Shown here: positions 26,076 through 36,469 of the stretch, one piece after another
Layout: each line of letters opens with the position of its first letter
How positions within the stretch are numbered: the stretch's first letter is position 1
Origin: Triatoma infestans
Lineage: Eukaryota > Arthropoda > Insecta > Hemiptera > Reduviidae
Length of the DNA: 64,000 nt
Reading direction: 5' to 3'
Assembly: GCA_011037195.1 (NCBI GenBank)
Contig: JAAEAF010000236.1
Span: 62,001-126,000 of the forward strand
The notes under the pieces: model-generated
Databases searched by the model: none
What the model saw: the letters and a program-made list of their open reading frames with translations, nothing else
Told to the model about the DNA's origin: nothing
Translations under genes and position numbers: made by a program

Positions 26076-26754
26076 TTAGCTTAGATGCACTAATTTTCTT
26101 TCATTATTATTTAAGGTAATTAGTGCAGTCTGGTTGGAAAATATTTTGTAAATTTGGTACAGGCCATGATATTTTTTTATGAATTTCCCTGTTGATGTAA
26201 AATGTTTTAAACAAACACGGTCGCCTATGCTGAATTTTGGTGGTGAAGTGTTTTTATTATAGTATTTTTGTCCGATTTGTTTCGCTTTTTCATTGTTGAG
26301 TTTGGCTTGTTTGTGTACTGTTTGAATTTTGTCGTGTAGGCATTTAGTGTGTGTGTTGAAGTTTTGTGTGATGTGTGATGGATAATTCAGCACCCATGGA
26401 AATTTAAATTTTGTACCAAAAACAAGTTCATGGGGGGTAAAGTTTGTGGATACATTTTTTGTAGAGTTGTGTGCTGCTTTAATTAATGGCAGGTAATTAT
26501 GCCAATTTTTGTCACTTTGGACATAGTGGGATATGTTATTGGCGATGTCTCTATGGATTCTTTCTAATCGTCCATTTGATGCAGGGTGGTATGGCGTCGT
26601 GCACACTTTTTTAATTTTTAACAGTGCACAGATTTGGAGTAAGATGGTGGACGTGAAATTGGTACCCAAATCTGTGAGTAGGTACTTTGGCGGGCCGTAT
26701 CTGATGAAGATATGGTTAACAATAATTTGAGCAATAGTCTCCGCTTTTTGGTTA
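26076..26754 (-). pseudogene. Integrase C-terminal part of the Gypsy-type element
   Basis: An open frame on the minus strand encodes the end of the retroviral-type integrase core. The second catalytic aspartate lies in TDLGTNF (about 26665) and the glutamate in GRLERIHRD (about 26555), preceded by TPYHPASN. Their spacing fits D,D-35-E. A short C-terminal domain follows (IGDRVCLKHF, then YHGLYQI) and ends at the stop at 26076. The first catalytic aspartate and the zinc-binding N-terminus are lost, because the frame begins where the LTR is truncated. The fragment itself is intact, but the element cannot be autonomous. Confidence 0.88.
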
Positions 26755-26888
26755 GAATTCTATCTGAATGATGTCTCATTGCCTATCTCTCATATATATA
26801 TATACTGGCCGAGCCTCTCCTCTCTTTGCGAGAGGGGCTGTTTCTCTCCGCTAGAGTGGATGAGTGGTGGGGGTTCACTACCCCTACA
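26753..26888 (-). repeat. Truncated 5' LTR of the Gypsy-type element
   Basis: These 136 bases are nearly identical to 22728-22863. They end abruptly at 26753, where integrase sequence begins. The rest of the LTR and everything up to the integrase has been deleted. The LTR pair differs mainly in the TA-microsatellite length and in a few single bases, so the insertion looks fairly recent. Confidence 0.8.
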
Positions 26889-28876
26889 GTACCCTCTCAA
26901 CCAAGATACAGCAAAGAATAGCATAAACCTCAGTCTGGAAAACTGTGGTCCATTCACCAAGAGATACTGCTAAATGATCTCCGGTTTAAAAAAGACCGCT
27001 GTTCCCCAGACCTGCCATCCATTTTGGAACTGTCCATGTAACTCCGGAGGTAATTATCAGTTATCACACCAGACGGACCCAATATTCCCTAGAAGTAACC
27101 TGACACTGTAAGAATGCTCGAAAACAAAAATCTTCAACATTCTATCAGAAGGAAAACCTGTAATAGCAACCTTCAAAATCATCTCGCGATGAATGCTAGA
27201 ATGACCGTATCGGCTTACGCTGCCAAAAACCTGCCTGTTTAATTCTATAACAGGCTTTCATTTACAAAGAGTTTACCTTTACACAGTTTTTACCTTTACA
27301 AAGAGCGGTAGAATTCCCAATAAAGTCTCCATTGCAGCTGTTGGCGTGGTCCGCATCGCGCGGTCACTACCAGACAAGTCAAGCGTTAAATATCTTCAAG
27401 CAGCAGCCTAGCGAATCTTATCCCACTGCAACGCCACACATCACAGCCGCATATAATACAACCTAGATTTAATAACCATAACATAAATCCAAAACATCAT
27501 CTTGGGAGTAATCCCCCAGTTTTCCCTGCAATTCTTCGACATTGCCAAAAGGTAATAATTGCCTTTTGATGCCATGTCTTAACATGTTCCGACCAATTTA
27601 ATTTACTGGCAAGAACTACTCCAAGAAAGTTCACCGATTTGTAAATCTGAACAGAAGTTCCTAATAACCTAGGAGGTTTTAATCCTACGATCTTCCACCT
27701 ATGGGTAAATAAAATCACCTGGGATTAATTGAAAGACCCTTATCCTGTGTCCAATCATATACCATGTAGAGGGCACTTTGCATTAAATCTGAGATAGTAG
27801 TCAGACATCGCCCTAGCAATAAAATAACCATACATCGGCCTATGCCTGTATATAAAATCTAGATGAATTCATCCTGTTCAACAGTTCATCCATAGCTTAC
27901 CATAACACCATAACAACACACCATAGCTTTGGTGACAGACAACCACTTTGAGGACACCTTCTCCCCGCTCCCACAACCACAGTATGCATGCCTATAGAAG
28001 CCTGTATAACTCTGGACTCTGCTGCTTAAATACATACCTTTCCAGTTAATTAAAACTAGTTGTATACCATTTCGAACTAGGGAATCTTTAAGAGCATCGA
28101 ACGATACTCTGTCAAATGCCTCTTCATCAAAGAAACACTATAAAGCAAACACGTTTGTCTCTAGAGCAGATTCTATCCTACCGACCAGACAATGCAAAGC
28201 AGTCTTGGTCGATTTTCCTATTGTATAAGCATGTTGGTTTGGAGAGTGAATAATCCTTTAAAGGACCATCAGTAATATACCTATCCACCAACCAAATTTT
28301 TAGGAGGAATGAATAAGATTTATAGGTTTAAATGCCTTAGGGTCAGAGTAGTCACTTCTTCCTGGTTTAGGAATAAAGACCACCCTAACTTCCCTTCATA
28401 ATGTTGGCATACAACCAACATTAACCAACCTTTAAAAATACTTACCAACATCTTCATCAATAATACATCCCCACCATTTTGTAAGTGACAGGGATAAACT
28501 CCGTCAGGTCCAGGTGACTTAAATGGTGAGAAACTTTTTACTACCCAAACCACTCGATCCACGTAACTACTTTGTCCAAGGTAGCCAGGTCACTAGGTTC
28601 TAGCTTCCTCCCACAACTGCAGATGAGGCAGTCCTATTTATGTTATCTGTGAAATGGGGGTTATGCAGGAACTGTAATGTCTCCATTTCTCCTTCTATAA
28701 AAGAACCGTCAGGATATCTTAAAGTACCCACTGATAATCCTTATCCTTACCAAGAAATCGTACCAGCCTAAATGTCTCTTGAGTCGAATTTAGATCCTCG
28801 CAAAAGGATCTCTAAGTGTTTCTCTTGGCTTTCTTTAAAGCGTATTTATACGCTTTTTTAAGATTATTGTAACTAT

Positions 28877-31504
28877 TAGAGATATTTTCCGTGATAGCCT
28901 GTTTCTTATTGTGTTCATCAACCGGTTTCGGGCGACCGCCCATCTTCAGGATGTTTTTTGTCAGTGTGATAACTTAGACCTGCACAGAGCAAATTTAGTT
29001 GATACACTGGTTTTAAAAATGTTTTTGTTAGGACCTAACTAGATAAAGAGGTGTGTTGGTACCTGAGCGGGGAAACACACATTTCGGTCTTTAAGTATAA
29101 TGTTAAAAATGGAAACATCCAACAAGTAACTTCAACTACGTTTTTTGTAGGAGATATACTTGATAATTAATTTCGGTTTTACTATCTTACTATTACTAAT
29201 TACTAATTATTCTCTTACTATTTTATTTATTTATTTATTTATAACAGAGCGAAAGAACACTGTGTCAGCCGTGGGGACTGTAAAGTAGTTATTGACAAGA
29301 AATGATAAAATACGAGCTGAATGATCGTAAGATAGTGTAGACAAATAAATATGGTTGAACAATTAATCTATATAAGCAGTTGTTTGATAATTACGCATTT
29401 CCACATTTCACCTTTCATAAGTCACAGACCTATCCACGCATGCATGTATACTTAAATATGGGTTCTTTAAATGCCTAAATATAACAAGTCTAAACGAGCC
29501 AAAGTTCAGACTTTTATAAAAAAATATACCATTGAAAAATTATATAGGTGTATTATCTAACCTTAATGTAACATACTACATTAACATTTTATTTTCTCGA
29601 TTGCATACATTATTCACATATGTATGTACAAACTTGAAAGCTGTTTTGATTCGTATGTACAAACTTAAAAACTAACAGATTAAAATTAAAATTTATTTGG
29701 TTTTAAAACTTAAAAACTGGTTCAGATGAGTTGTGTATTGTTTATTGCTTTTTTTTTATATTGTTATTGTGGGAAGATGGTTTTGAAAAGTGGTTCACTC
29801 GCGAATTTTGTCTGTTCGTTTATACGATTTTGTATCTTGTGTTTATATATTTCAATTATTCTAGTATGTCCAGTCGTCGGCATTTTTTGCCAAGATATAT
29901 TAATTCTATCTAATTCTATTAATGTATGTATCTAATCTATTGTGGAGATGTCGTCGGGTTTGTGTTTGTTCATGTTCAGGTGATTGGCATAATTTGAGTC
30001 AGTTTTGTTATACTTGTATGATCTGATGTGTTCGGCAAATCGTTCCCTGATTTTTCTGCATATCTGGCCAATGTAAATGTCGCTACAGTGCGGGCATTTT
30101 AATTCATAAACCCCACTGCTGGCATATACGTCGGTATTCTCAGTAAGAGTGCGGATTTTGTTGCCTAATTTATTGTTATTACTGAAAGATGTCTTAATGC
30201 CCAGTTTTTAAAAACGTTCCTGAGTTGTACGTATGTACAAACGTGGCAAATGTATGTATATAAATGTGGCAAATTTGTCTGTTGTTTCTTTGTCATTCCT
30301 ATTCCGGTGGTGCGTTTCGCTTTTGAGAAGTATATTAACGATATTCGCACTGTGCCTATTGTTCTTAGCTATGTTGTAGATTGTCTGTAATTATTGTTCG
30401 TGGATCGCGGGTGTAAGGGGTGTACATTTAAGTCTATTCGTCAGATGTCTCAGTGCAGCTAGTTTGTGTTGGGTAGGATAGTTGGAATTGTGTGATGTGA
30501 TTGTCTCGGAGGTAGTTGGTTTTCTGTGTATTCCGTATTCAAGTTTATTGTCGTTTCTTATGAGTTTTATTTCTAAGAAGTTGAGGGTGTTGTTAATTTC
30601 TTTTTCGTGCGTGAATGTAGTGTGTGGTTTATGTTGTTAAGATAATGTAACTATTTGTCTATGTCTATGTCATTTTCCAGTATGAGGAAGGAGTCGTCCA
30701 CGTAACGTGCATAAAATGTTACCCTTCAGTAAAACTTCTCTTTCAGTTTTGGTACGTAAGTCTCTTCCATATTTTGTATGAATATTTCTGATAGGATAGC
30801 TGATGTGGGGGTTACCCCATTCCCAGGCCATCAATGGCGAGGTAGAACTTGTTGTCAAATCTGAAGTAGTTCTGTTCCGCTGTGGTTTGTATCAAGCTTG
30901 TAAGTTGGTGAATGAATTGCGTGGATTCTTCTCGTTTCATTTTCTGTTTCATTATGTCCAGTGTATCTGACGGGAATGGAGGTATATAGGTTGGTAATAT
31001 CGAGGGATATTAAAGGAGAAATTGGTATGAGTCTTATATTCTCTGTTAGTTGTATTAGGTGTTGTGTGTTTTTTATAGTGAAAGTATCATTCAGTTTGAC
31101 TTTGCTTTTATTATTTTAGCTGGATAATGTGTCAGTTTGTTTGTTGCAGATGTGTAGTTTATGAAGGGTCTGATGGGGATGTTAGGTGTATGCATTTTTG
31201 GAAGTGCATTTAGAAAGGGTGCTGTAGGATTCATGCAAGTGTATTTGAATGTTTCCCGGGTTGGAATGATTAGTGTTGCTGTTTTTATACGTTGTTGGAA
31301 TTGTTTTGTGGGGTCTTTTTTGAGTTGTGTGTATGTGTTGTTGTTTATAAGTTCATGTTTTGTTTATGTCTTTGTGTGTCATGATTACAGTACTGTTTCC
31401 GTCATCGGCTTTTGTGATTATGAGGTTATTGTTTTTAAGTTTTTATCGTATTCTACCCGCAGTTCTTTCTTCTTGTCTGTCTGTGTTACCGCAACCACAA
31501 CAAC
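28877..31504 (-). mobile_element. Penelope-like element (RT plus GIY-YIG endonuclease), degraded
   Basis: Minus-strand translation gives an N-terminal block with a KADDGN motif (about 31430), a reverse transcriptase region with AIDGLGMGNP near 30820, and a GIY-YIG endonuclease near 30120-29950 (GVYELKCPHC, then DIYIGQ and RERFAEHIRSY). RT fused to GIY-YIG defines Penelope-like elements. The frames are shifted several times; for example the RT active-site region is split around 30700. A perfect 12-bp repeat, TATTGTAACTAT, flanks it at 28865-28876 and 31505-31516. It also marks where the host LINE resumes in the middle of its coding sequence. The 3' end near 28926-28949 carries a hammerhead-like core. 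Confidence 0.88.
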
Positions 31505-32639
31505 TATTGTAACTATCCCATGATTCCGAAGAACAGGACAGCTTTCCTGTAAGACCCCGTAACTTGTCTTCTTAGCTTTTATAACGAAGATGGCCACTGG
31601 AGTTCCTACTACCACTAACCAACTTGGGAGGACAAGTCTCTTCGAATGAAGACTTAATGTGCTCATGAAGAAATCCGCCCTTCTGGAATTTCTACAGGTA
31701 GCCATGATGATAGGATCAATCCCCAGACTAAACATAATAATCCTGTGATAAGAAATGGAAGCCTCCGAACTTACCCTCCAATCTCTAATCAGCTTACTAA
31801 TATTTCAGAAGCAAGAGTAATAGCAATAACTTGTCTTCTAATCCTGGTTACAGAAATGCGTTCAGAACCCCTATTTATAATCTCCAGCTCGCATCCATCA
31901 GGAAATCCAGAACAGCACGACCCCTAGTATTGATGTCGCTGCTACTCCAGACATCATGATGTGCCTTTGCATCACATCCTATAATTATAGGTGTGTTGCT
32001 GGACTCCGAAAACCTGTTCCAAATCTACTAATTCCTGAGAAGGAGAAGGAGAGGGATCATCAAAAGGGGAATAGGCCGAGGCCATCACCACATCAAGGCA
32101 TCGACAACCAACCCCCAGAGCACCTCACCGCCACCAGATCCCTAGAACAAAACTGTCTGAGTAGAACGGCGTCGACATCTTTACTAACGCAAATACATGC
32201 TCTACGAGTGCCCTTGCTAACCGCAACAACAGCCTGCCATCAGCGCCCGCTCTAGGGGCGCCAAAATTTAGGGGCGCCATTTTGGCTTTAAGTGTGAGAA
32301 AAATATTGATGTTAAATATTCAATAGAAAATTTCACGTATCGAATTTTTCCTTTGCTAAAAATTTGCAGTGCATAGAATATTTATATTATGTCCAAAAGC
32401 TAAAAATATTTACAAAATTATTGAAAAATTAATACAGATTTTTTAAAGAACGATGCTTGAACTTGTTTGAACATGCACATACTTCTCTGAACAGAATAGC
32501 ATTAGCACGCAAGCAGAGCGCTGCTTCAGCTTGTGTTTGTACATGCATAGACTTGCTTAAAAATATGTATATATTTAAGGGGCGGCGTAACCGCTAGAGA
32601 GGCCGCTGCTGCCATTGACGAACTCAAACATCGAAACAA

Positions 32640-32880
32640 TCCTTTATAAACATAGGGTTCTTGTATAAGTGTAAAATAAGTATGTCCCTAACAATAGAGC
32701 GGCTCAAATTAGCCGTTGAATCTCTGCTATGTTACAAATTAACCTGGACCATTTCTACCCTGTCAACTACCATAGCGATAAGTCAACTAGTGGAAGAAAT
32801 GGATCTTCTCACATCTGGTAGACTGGAGGCAAAAATAAATAAATAAATAAATAAATAAAAATAAAAAAATAAAATAAAAA
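32640..32880. repeat. Possible SINE or LINE end with an (AAAT)n tail
   Basis: About 190 bases of mixed sequence end at 32830 in a run of AAAT units (32831-32866). A tail of this kind suggests a retroposed copy. The body is not recognised. Confidence 0.35.
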
Positions 32881-33059
32881 CCTGCCTTACATATCTCTCA
32901 TTTTTCCATTGACCATGTTTCACCTTTCCTGCTTCTGGATATTTTTCGAGATTCCCATCCATTTGTGCATCCAGGCCCTGATCACCCTACTGTGGATGTA
33001 TAGAGTAATTACCCCCGCACCGGTGGCCCCCTCTTCTAAGGGGCTCATAATATATTAAA

Positions 33060-33530
33060 CATATATTAAAAATTCATCTCCAGAGCTCTCCACACTCCAC
33101 GAAGCCTCAAAATTGGGGCGCTTTGAAGAAGCGCCAGAGCTACCCCAGAGATATAGCGCCCAGGATTGTAGGCCAAGATCCACAATACCTGGGAACTCAG
33201 CCATGCGTACTTTACGCTAGTCGATTGACCAGAGCTTGGTTAGGCTCTGGCTGCCTGTTAGGAACCAAGGAGGTGTGTTGGACTGCAAGGCACGCTAACG
33301 GAACCTCTAGCGAGAACCTCTGTCCTCAACCAACAGGACTTCCCTTCCCCCAAGACACTGGTATCCCACACACGCCAACCATGTAGGTGGCATCAGCACG
33401 TGCCACTGGCATGTGAGAATGTAATTGTGATATTAAGGCGTTTAGATGTAAGTGATGCAGCATGAACTCCCCAGAGGCTCCGCAGCAAAAGAATTCCCTG
33501 CAAGATATTTGGGCCACGCATAAATTATGG
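33060..33530. repeat. Unclassified repeat R, copy 2
   Basis: This copy has GCTTTGAAGAAGCGCCAGAG, TTTACGCTAGTCGATTGACC, TTGGACTGCAAGGCACGCTA and GTGGCATCAGCACGTGCCAC. The minus strand reads open for about 60 codons (33517-33326), but no family was recognised. It is higher in GC than its surroundings. Confidence 0.65.
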
Positions 33531-33948
33531 CGACCCGACCAGAGGGTAGAAAAGTTCCTATCGACTCACACTCCAGGTGGGGCACCGCTGCTTGGTTAGT
33601 CTTTAATTGTAACTGACGTACGTAGGAGCGCTAAGTTCCCAAACAACCCGAAGACTACCCTCTGCATTCGACCACTTTTTAGCCAACCGCGCACAAAGTG
33701 AGCGCAATGTTACCAGACCGCGACGAGGACGCGCGGGTTGGACTTGAATGAGGTTCCGCGACAGGATATCTGTCTCTAGAAACATAGGGAAGTTTCACCC
33801 TATTGAATAATAATACTCCCTCAAACCATTTGGCTCATAACCTCTTCAAATAATTATGATTCTTTCAGCTTTCAAGAAGGTTGATCTTAATAAAATTTAT
33901 GCAAAATAGGAATCTAGCATAAAGTAGCCAGATAGCAATAAAAGTCTG

Positions 33949-34527
33949 TTTTACTTTCTCTAGTAAGAGGAAGTATTGCGATAGTGCCAGATCTTTGAAA
34001 TTGAGTTTTCACCAGAAATACATGCTTTGATGCCCCTTGAGTACGAAAAACGTTTTCAGCGAATGGTCTGCGTGTCTACATGTGTTTGAACAGAATGTCT
34101 CAAAAACGAAAAGTCGCAGGAATCTCAAACTTGGTATTCCGTCAGACACGAAGATTTTGAGTAAAATCCATCAACCGGAAGTACGATTTTACAGGATAGG
34201 TTGTCGGAATTTTCTCGAAAACGGTTACGATTTTCTATAAACTTGGAATGCTTACTGCATATATAGAAACGTAGGTGTCACTTTTATTTGTAACTTTTTT
34301 CTGAAAAAAATTATTTTAAGTGGTAATGGAGGTCTGTCAGTTAGTTTAAATTTTAATTTTCACAAGCTTTCTTGGTGTTAACATGGAGCGCTTCACATAA
34401 AGCCCTCCGGTATACAAGTGAATCCTCACCTCCATTTTTATGGCCATCCCAACTAAATATTGTAACTTATAATTTTAAAAGAAAATTTCTTAATTAGTGT
34501 GAATATAGTCGTGTGAATGTTTCACCC
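33949..34527 (+). repeat. Family A repeat copy upstream of THOC3
   Basis: The head CTTTCTCTAGTAAGAGGAAG with TATTGCGATAGTGCCAGAT, the box CTCAAAAACGAAAAGTCGCA, ATCAACCGGAAGTACG (34158-34173) and TTCTCGAAAACGGTTACGAT follow in order. A probable tail GTCGTGTGAATGTTTCAC lies at about 34509-34526. Confidence 0.75.
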
Positions 34528-35007
34528 GGATTATTTTTTTATTATTCCATTACATTAAACTTGGGATATAGAGATCTAGTCTACAAAATTTAGAAGCAAC
34601 TTTTCGCACTACTATAAATGATAAACATACAATTGACCCTACCTCTTGAGACCCTAAGCTATAAATGCATTTGTTATTTTTTATACAAAATTTTTCAGAT
34701 CTCATGCACCATAATCATAAAACTACATCCATATAAGTAGATCGAAAGGGTGCCCTACCCTAAATTATTTAACAAATTAAATGTCAAAATCATGTATATG
34801 AGTGCCAAAAGTTCATTATCTTTTCAATTCAGATTTTCCAAAGAGAGTGAAAAAACATTTTTAACTTTAATTTTATGTTAACTAATTCCTCTGCCTTAAA
34901 ACCTGTATGTAACAAGTGGATTAGGTTATAAAGATTCAGGTTATTGTTGCGCGGATATGTTTACGCCGGGAACTAGAATTTAACTTTGGAATAGTTTGTC
35001 CATCAGA

Positions 35008-36396
35008 ATGTATCATTTATCTATGTTAGACGAATTTCAGAGTTATTTTAAAACTCACGATAAAATCAAGGAATACCAGGCACATTCATCTAAAGTACAT
35101 TCTGTTGGATGGAGTTGTGACGGTGCAAGATTAGCTTCAGGTTCTTTCGATAAAGCTGTAACAGTGTTCACTTTAGACCGAGATAAATTGGTAATTTTTA
35201 TTATGTTTTATATTAGATGATGATTTAGAAGTGCTAAATCAGTTTATTTACTTTAGTAAATAGTTTTATTGTATAATATGTTTTGTTACTTGTGTCTCTA
35301 TATTATACTTTTAGACTAAAGAACACACATTTCGAGGGCACACAGGTTCGGTAGATCAGCTTTGTTGGCATTCATCTAATGCAGACTTATTAGCAACAGC
35401 TTCTGGTGACAAAAGTGTTAGAGTGTGGGATGTAAAGAATCAGAAATGTGTAGCAAATGTAAATACTCGAGGTATAGAGTGTGTGCAAATGTAAATCTCG
35501 TAAATTAGAAATTTATTTTACAATAGATCTGTAAATGTAATTATTCACAATTTTAGGGGAGAATATAAATATAACATGGTCACCAAATGGGAGCACAATA
35601 GCTGTAGGAAACAAGGAAGATTTAATTTCTTTTATTGATACTAGAATGTATAAAATCCGAGTAGAAAAGCAATTCAGTTTTGAAGTTAATGAAATAAAAT
35701 GGAATCTTAGTACTACACTTTTTTTTCTTACTAGTGGACAAGGTTCGATACATGTTCTGAGGTATATTTTTTACTTTCCTCTTTTTTTTCTATGTAGTTA
35801 ATTATATAAAAAAATACACTAGTTTATGAAACCTACACAATTAATGTTATTAATGGAGTTTAACAAACTGTTAATATTTTCAGTTTCCCCGATTTAAAGC
35901 TACTCCATGTAGCAAAAGCTCATCCAGGAACTTGTATATGCATTGAAATGGATCCAAAAGGAAGATATTTTGCAACCGGCTCGGCTGATGCTTTGGTATC
36001 ACTTTGGGATGTGAAGCATATCGCTTGTGTGCGCGTTTTTTCAAGGTAAGTCGAGGATTTTTTCTTCCCTGATTTTTACTTAAACATGTCTTTTTTTTGT
36101 CTTGAGTATCAAAATCAAAAAATGAATTATGTTTTAGACTAGATTGGCCAGTGCGTACAATTTCTTTTTCACATGATGGGGCTCTGATCGCTTCGGCTAG
36201 TGAAGATCTTTTTATTGACATAAGCGAAACAGAAACTGGTTTTCACGTATGCGACGTAACAGTTGAAGCGCCCACGTTTACGGTTTCATGGCATCCATCG
36301 CAGTATCTTCTTGCATATGCATGCGATGATAAGGATTCATACGATAGGAAGAGGGATACTGGTGCTTTGAAACTCTTCGGATTTCCTTCCGAGTAA
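35008..36396 (+). CDS. THOC3: THO complex subunit 3 (THOC3/TEX1), WD40 protein
   Basis: Five exons join in frame: 35008-35190, 35315-35471, 35557-35761, 35884-36045 and 36138-36396, giving 321 residues, against about 350 in human THOC3. THOC3 belongs to the THO/TREX complex, which couples transcription to mRNA packaging and nuclear export. WD40 repeats are clear along the protein: AHSSKVHSVGWSCDGARLAS in blade 1, SGDKSVRVWDV in blade 2, the conserved GENIN turn, ATGSADALVSLWDV, SASEDLFIDI, and FTVSWHP followed by ACDDKD near the C-terminus. All introns are short (66-124 bases) with GT-AG ends. I chose ATG 35008. An in-frame stop at 34981-34983 limits any upstream extension, and ATG 35023 is an alternative. 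No frameshift or in-frame stop is seen, so the gene looks intact. A family A repeat copy ends about 480 bases upstream. Confidence 0.96.
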
Positions 36397-36463
36397 AAAA
36401 AAATTCATATATCTGGATACTGTAAACTGTTGTTCTTCTTCTTCCGTTTCCTTCTTTTTATAT

Positions 36464-36469
36464 ATTAAA
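36464..36469 (+). terminator. Possible poly(A) signal of THOC3
   Basis: An ATTAAA hexamer lies 68 bases after the THOC3 stop. It is the commonest variant of AATAAA and no closer AATAAA is present. The assignment is by position only. Confidence 0.4.

Larger units (their letters stand above)
22519..26888 (-). mobile_element. Internally deleted Gypsy-type LTR retrotransposon
   Basis: The 3' LTR is 22519-22863 (345 bases, minus strand TGTAGGGG...CCCTTACA). A purine-rich tract (AGGAGGGGGATGA) follows at 22864-22876, as expected next to a 3' LTR. The other LTR is only 26753-26888, a truncated copy that matches 22728-22863. Between them only the last part of the integrase survives, at 26754-26076. 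Then come 3.2 kb with no open frame but with tandem repeats. ATAC (22515-22518) and GTAC (26889-26892) are probably a 4-bp target duplication with one change. The element sits inside the RNase H region of an older LINE. The primer-binding site, gag, protease, reverse transcriptase and RNase H are all absent. Confidence 0.85.
21743..32290 (-). mobile_element. Degraded I-type non-LTR retrotransposon, interrupted by two later insertions
   Basis: Read on the minus strand, the element runs: endonuclease domain (about 32250-31517), an interruption, reverse transcriptase (28864-27000, with SPFKSPGPDGV near 28510 and the FLGVVL region near 27625), the start of RNase H (27000-26889), a second interruption, and the rest of RNase H and the 3' end (22518-21745). 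In the last part LLVWVPGHMG near 22360 is the RNase H signature, followed by an ETPI-R cysteine region and a (TAA)n tail at about 21750-21740. RNase H and a TAA tail fit the I clade. All frames are broken by stops and frameshifts, so the copy is dead. ORF1 was not recognised beyond 32290. The interruptions are the Penelope-like element 28877-31504 and the LTR element 22519-26888. Confidence 0.85.

Noticed and set aside
31161..31523. 120-codon plus-strand frame
   Set aside because: It lies antisense to the Penelope-like reverse transcriptase, whose motifs read on the minus strand.
35880..36221. 113-codon minus frame over THOC3
   Set aside because: It is a shadow of THOC3 exons 4 and 5 and crosses their splice sites.
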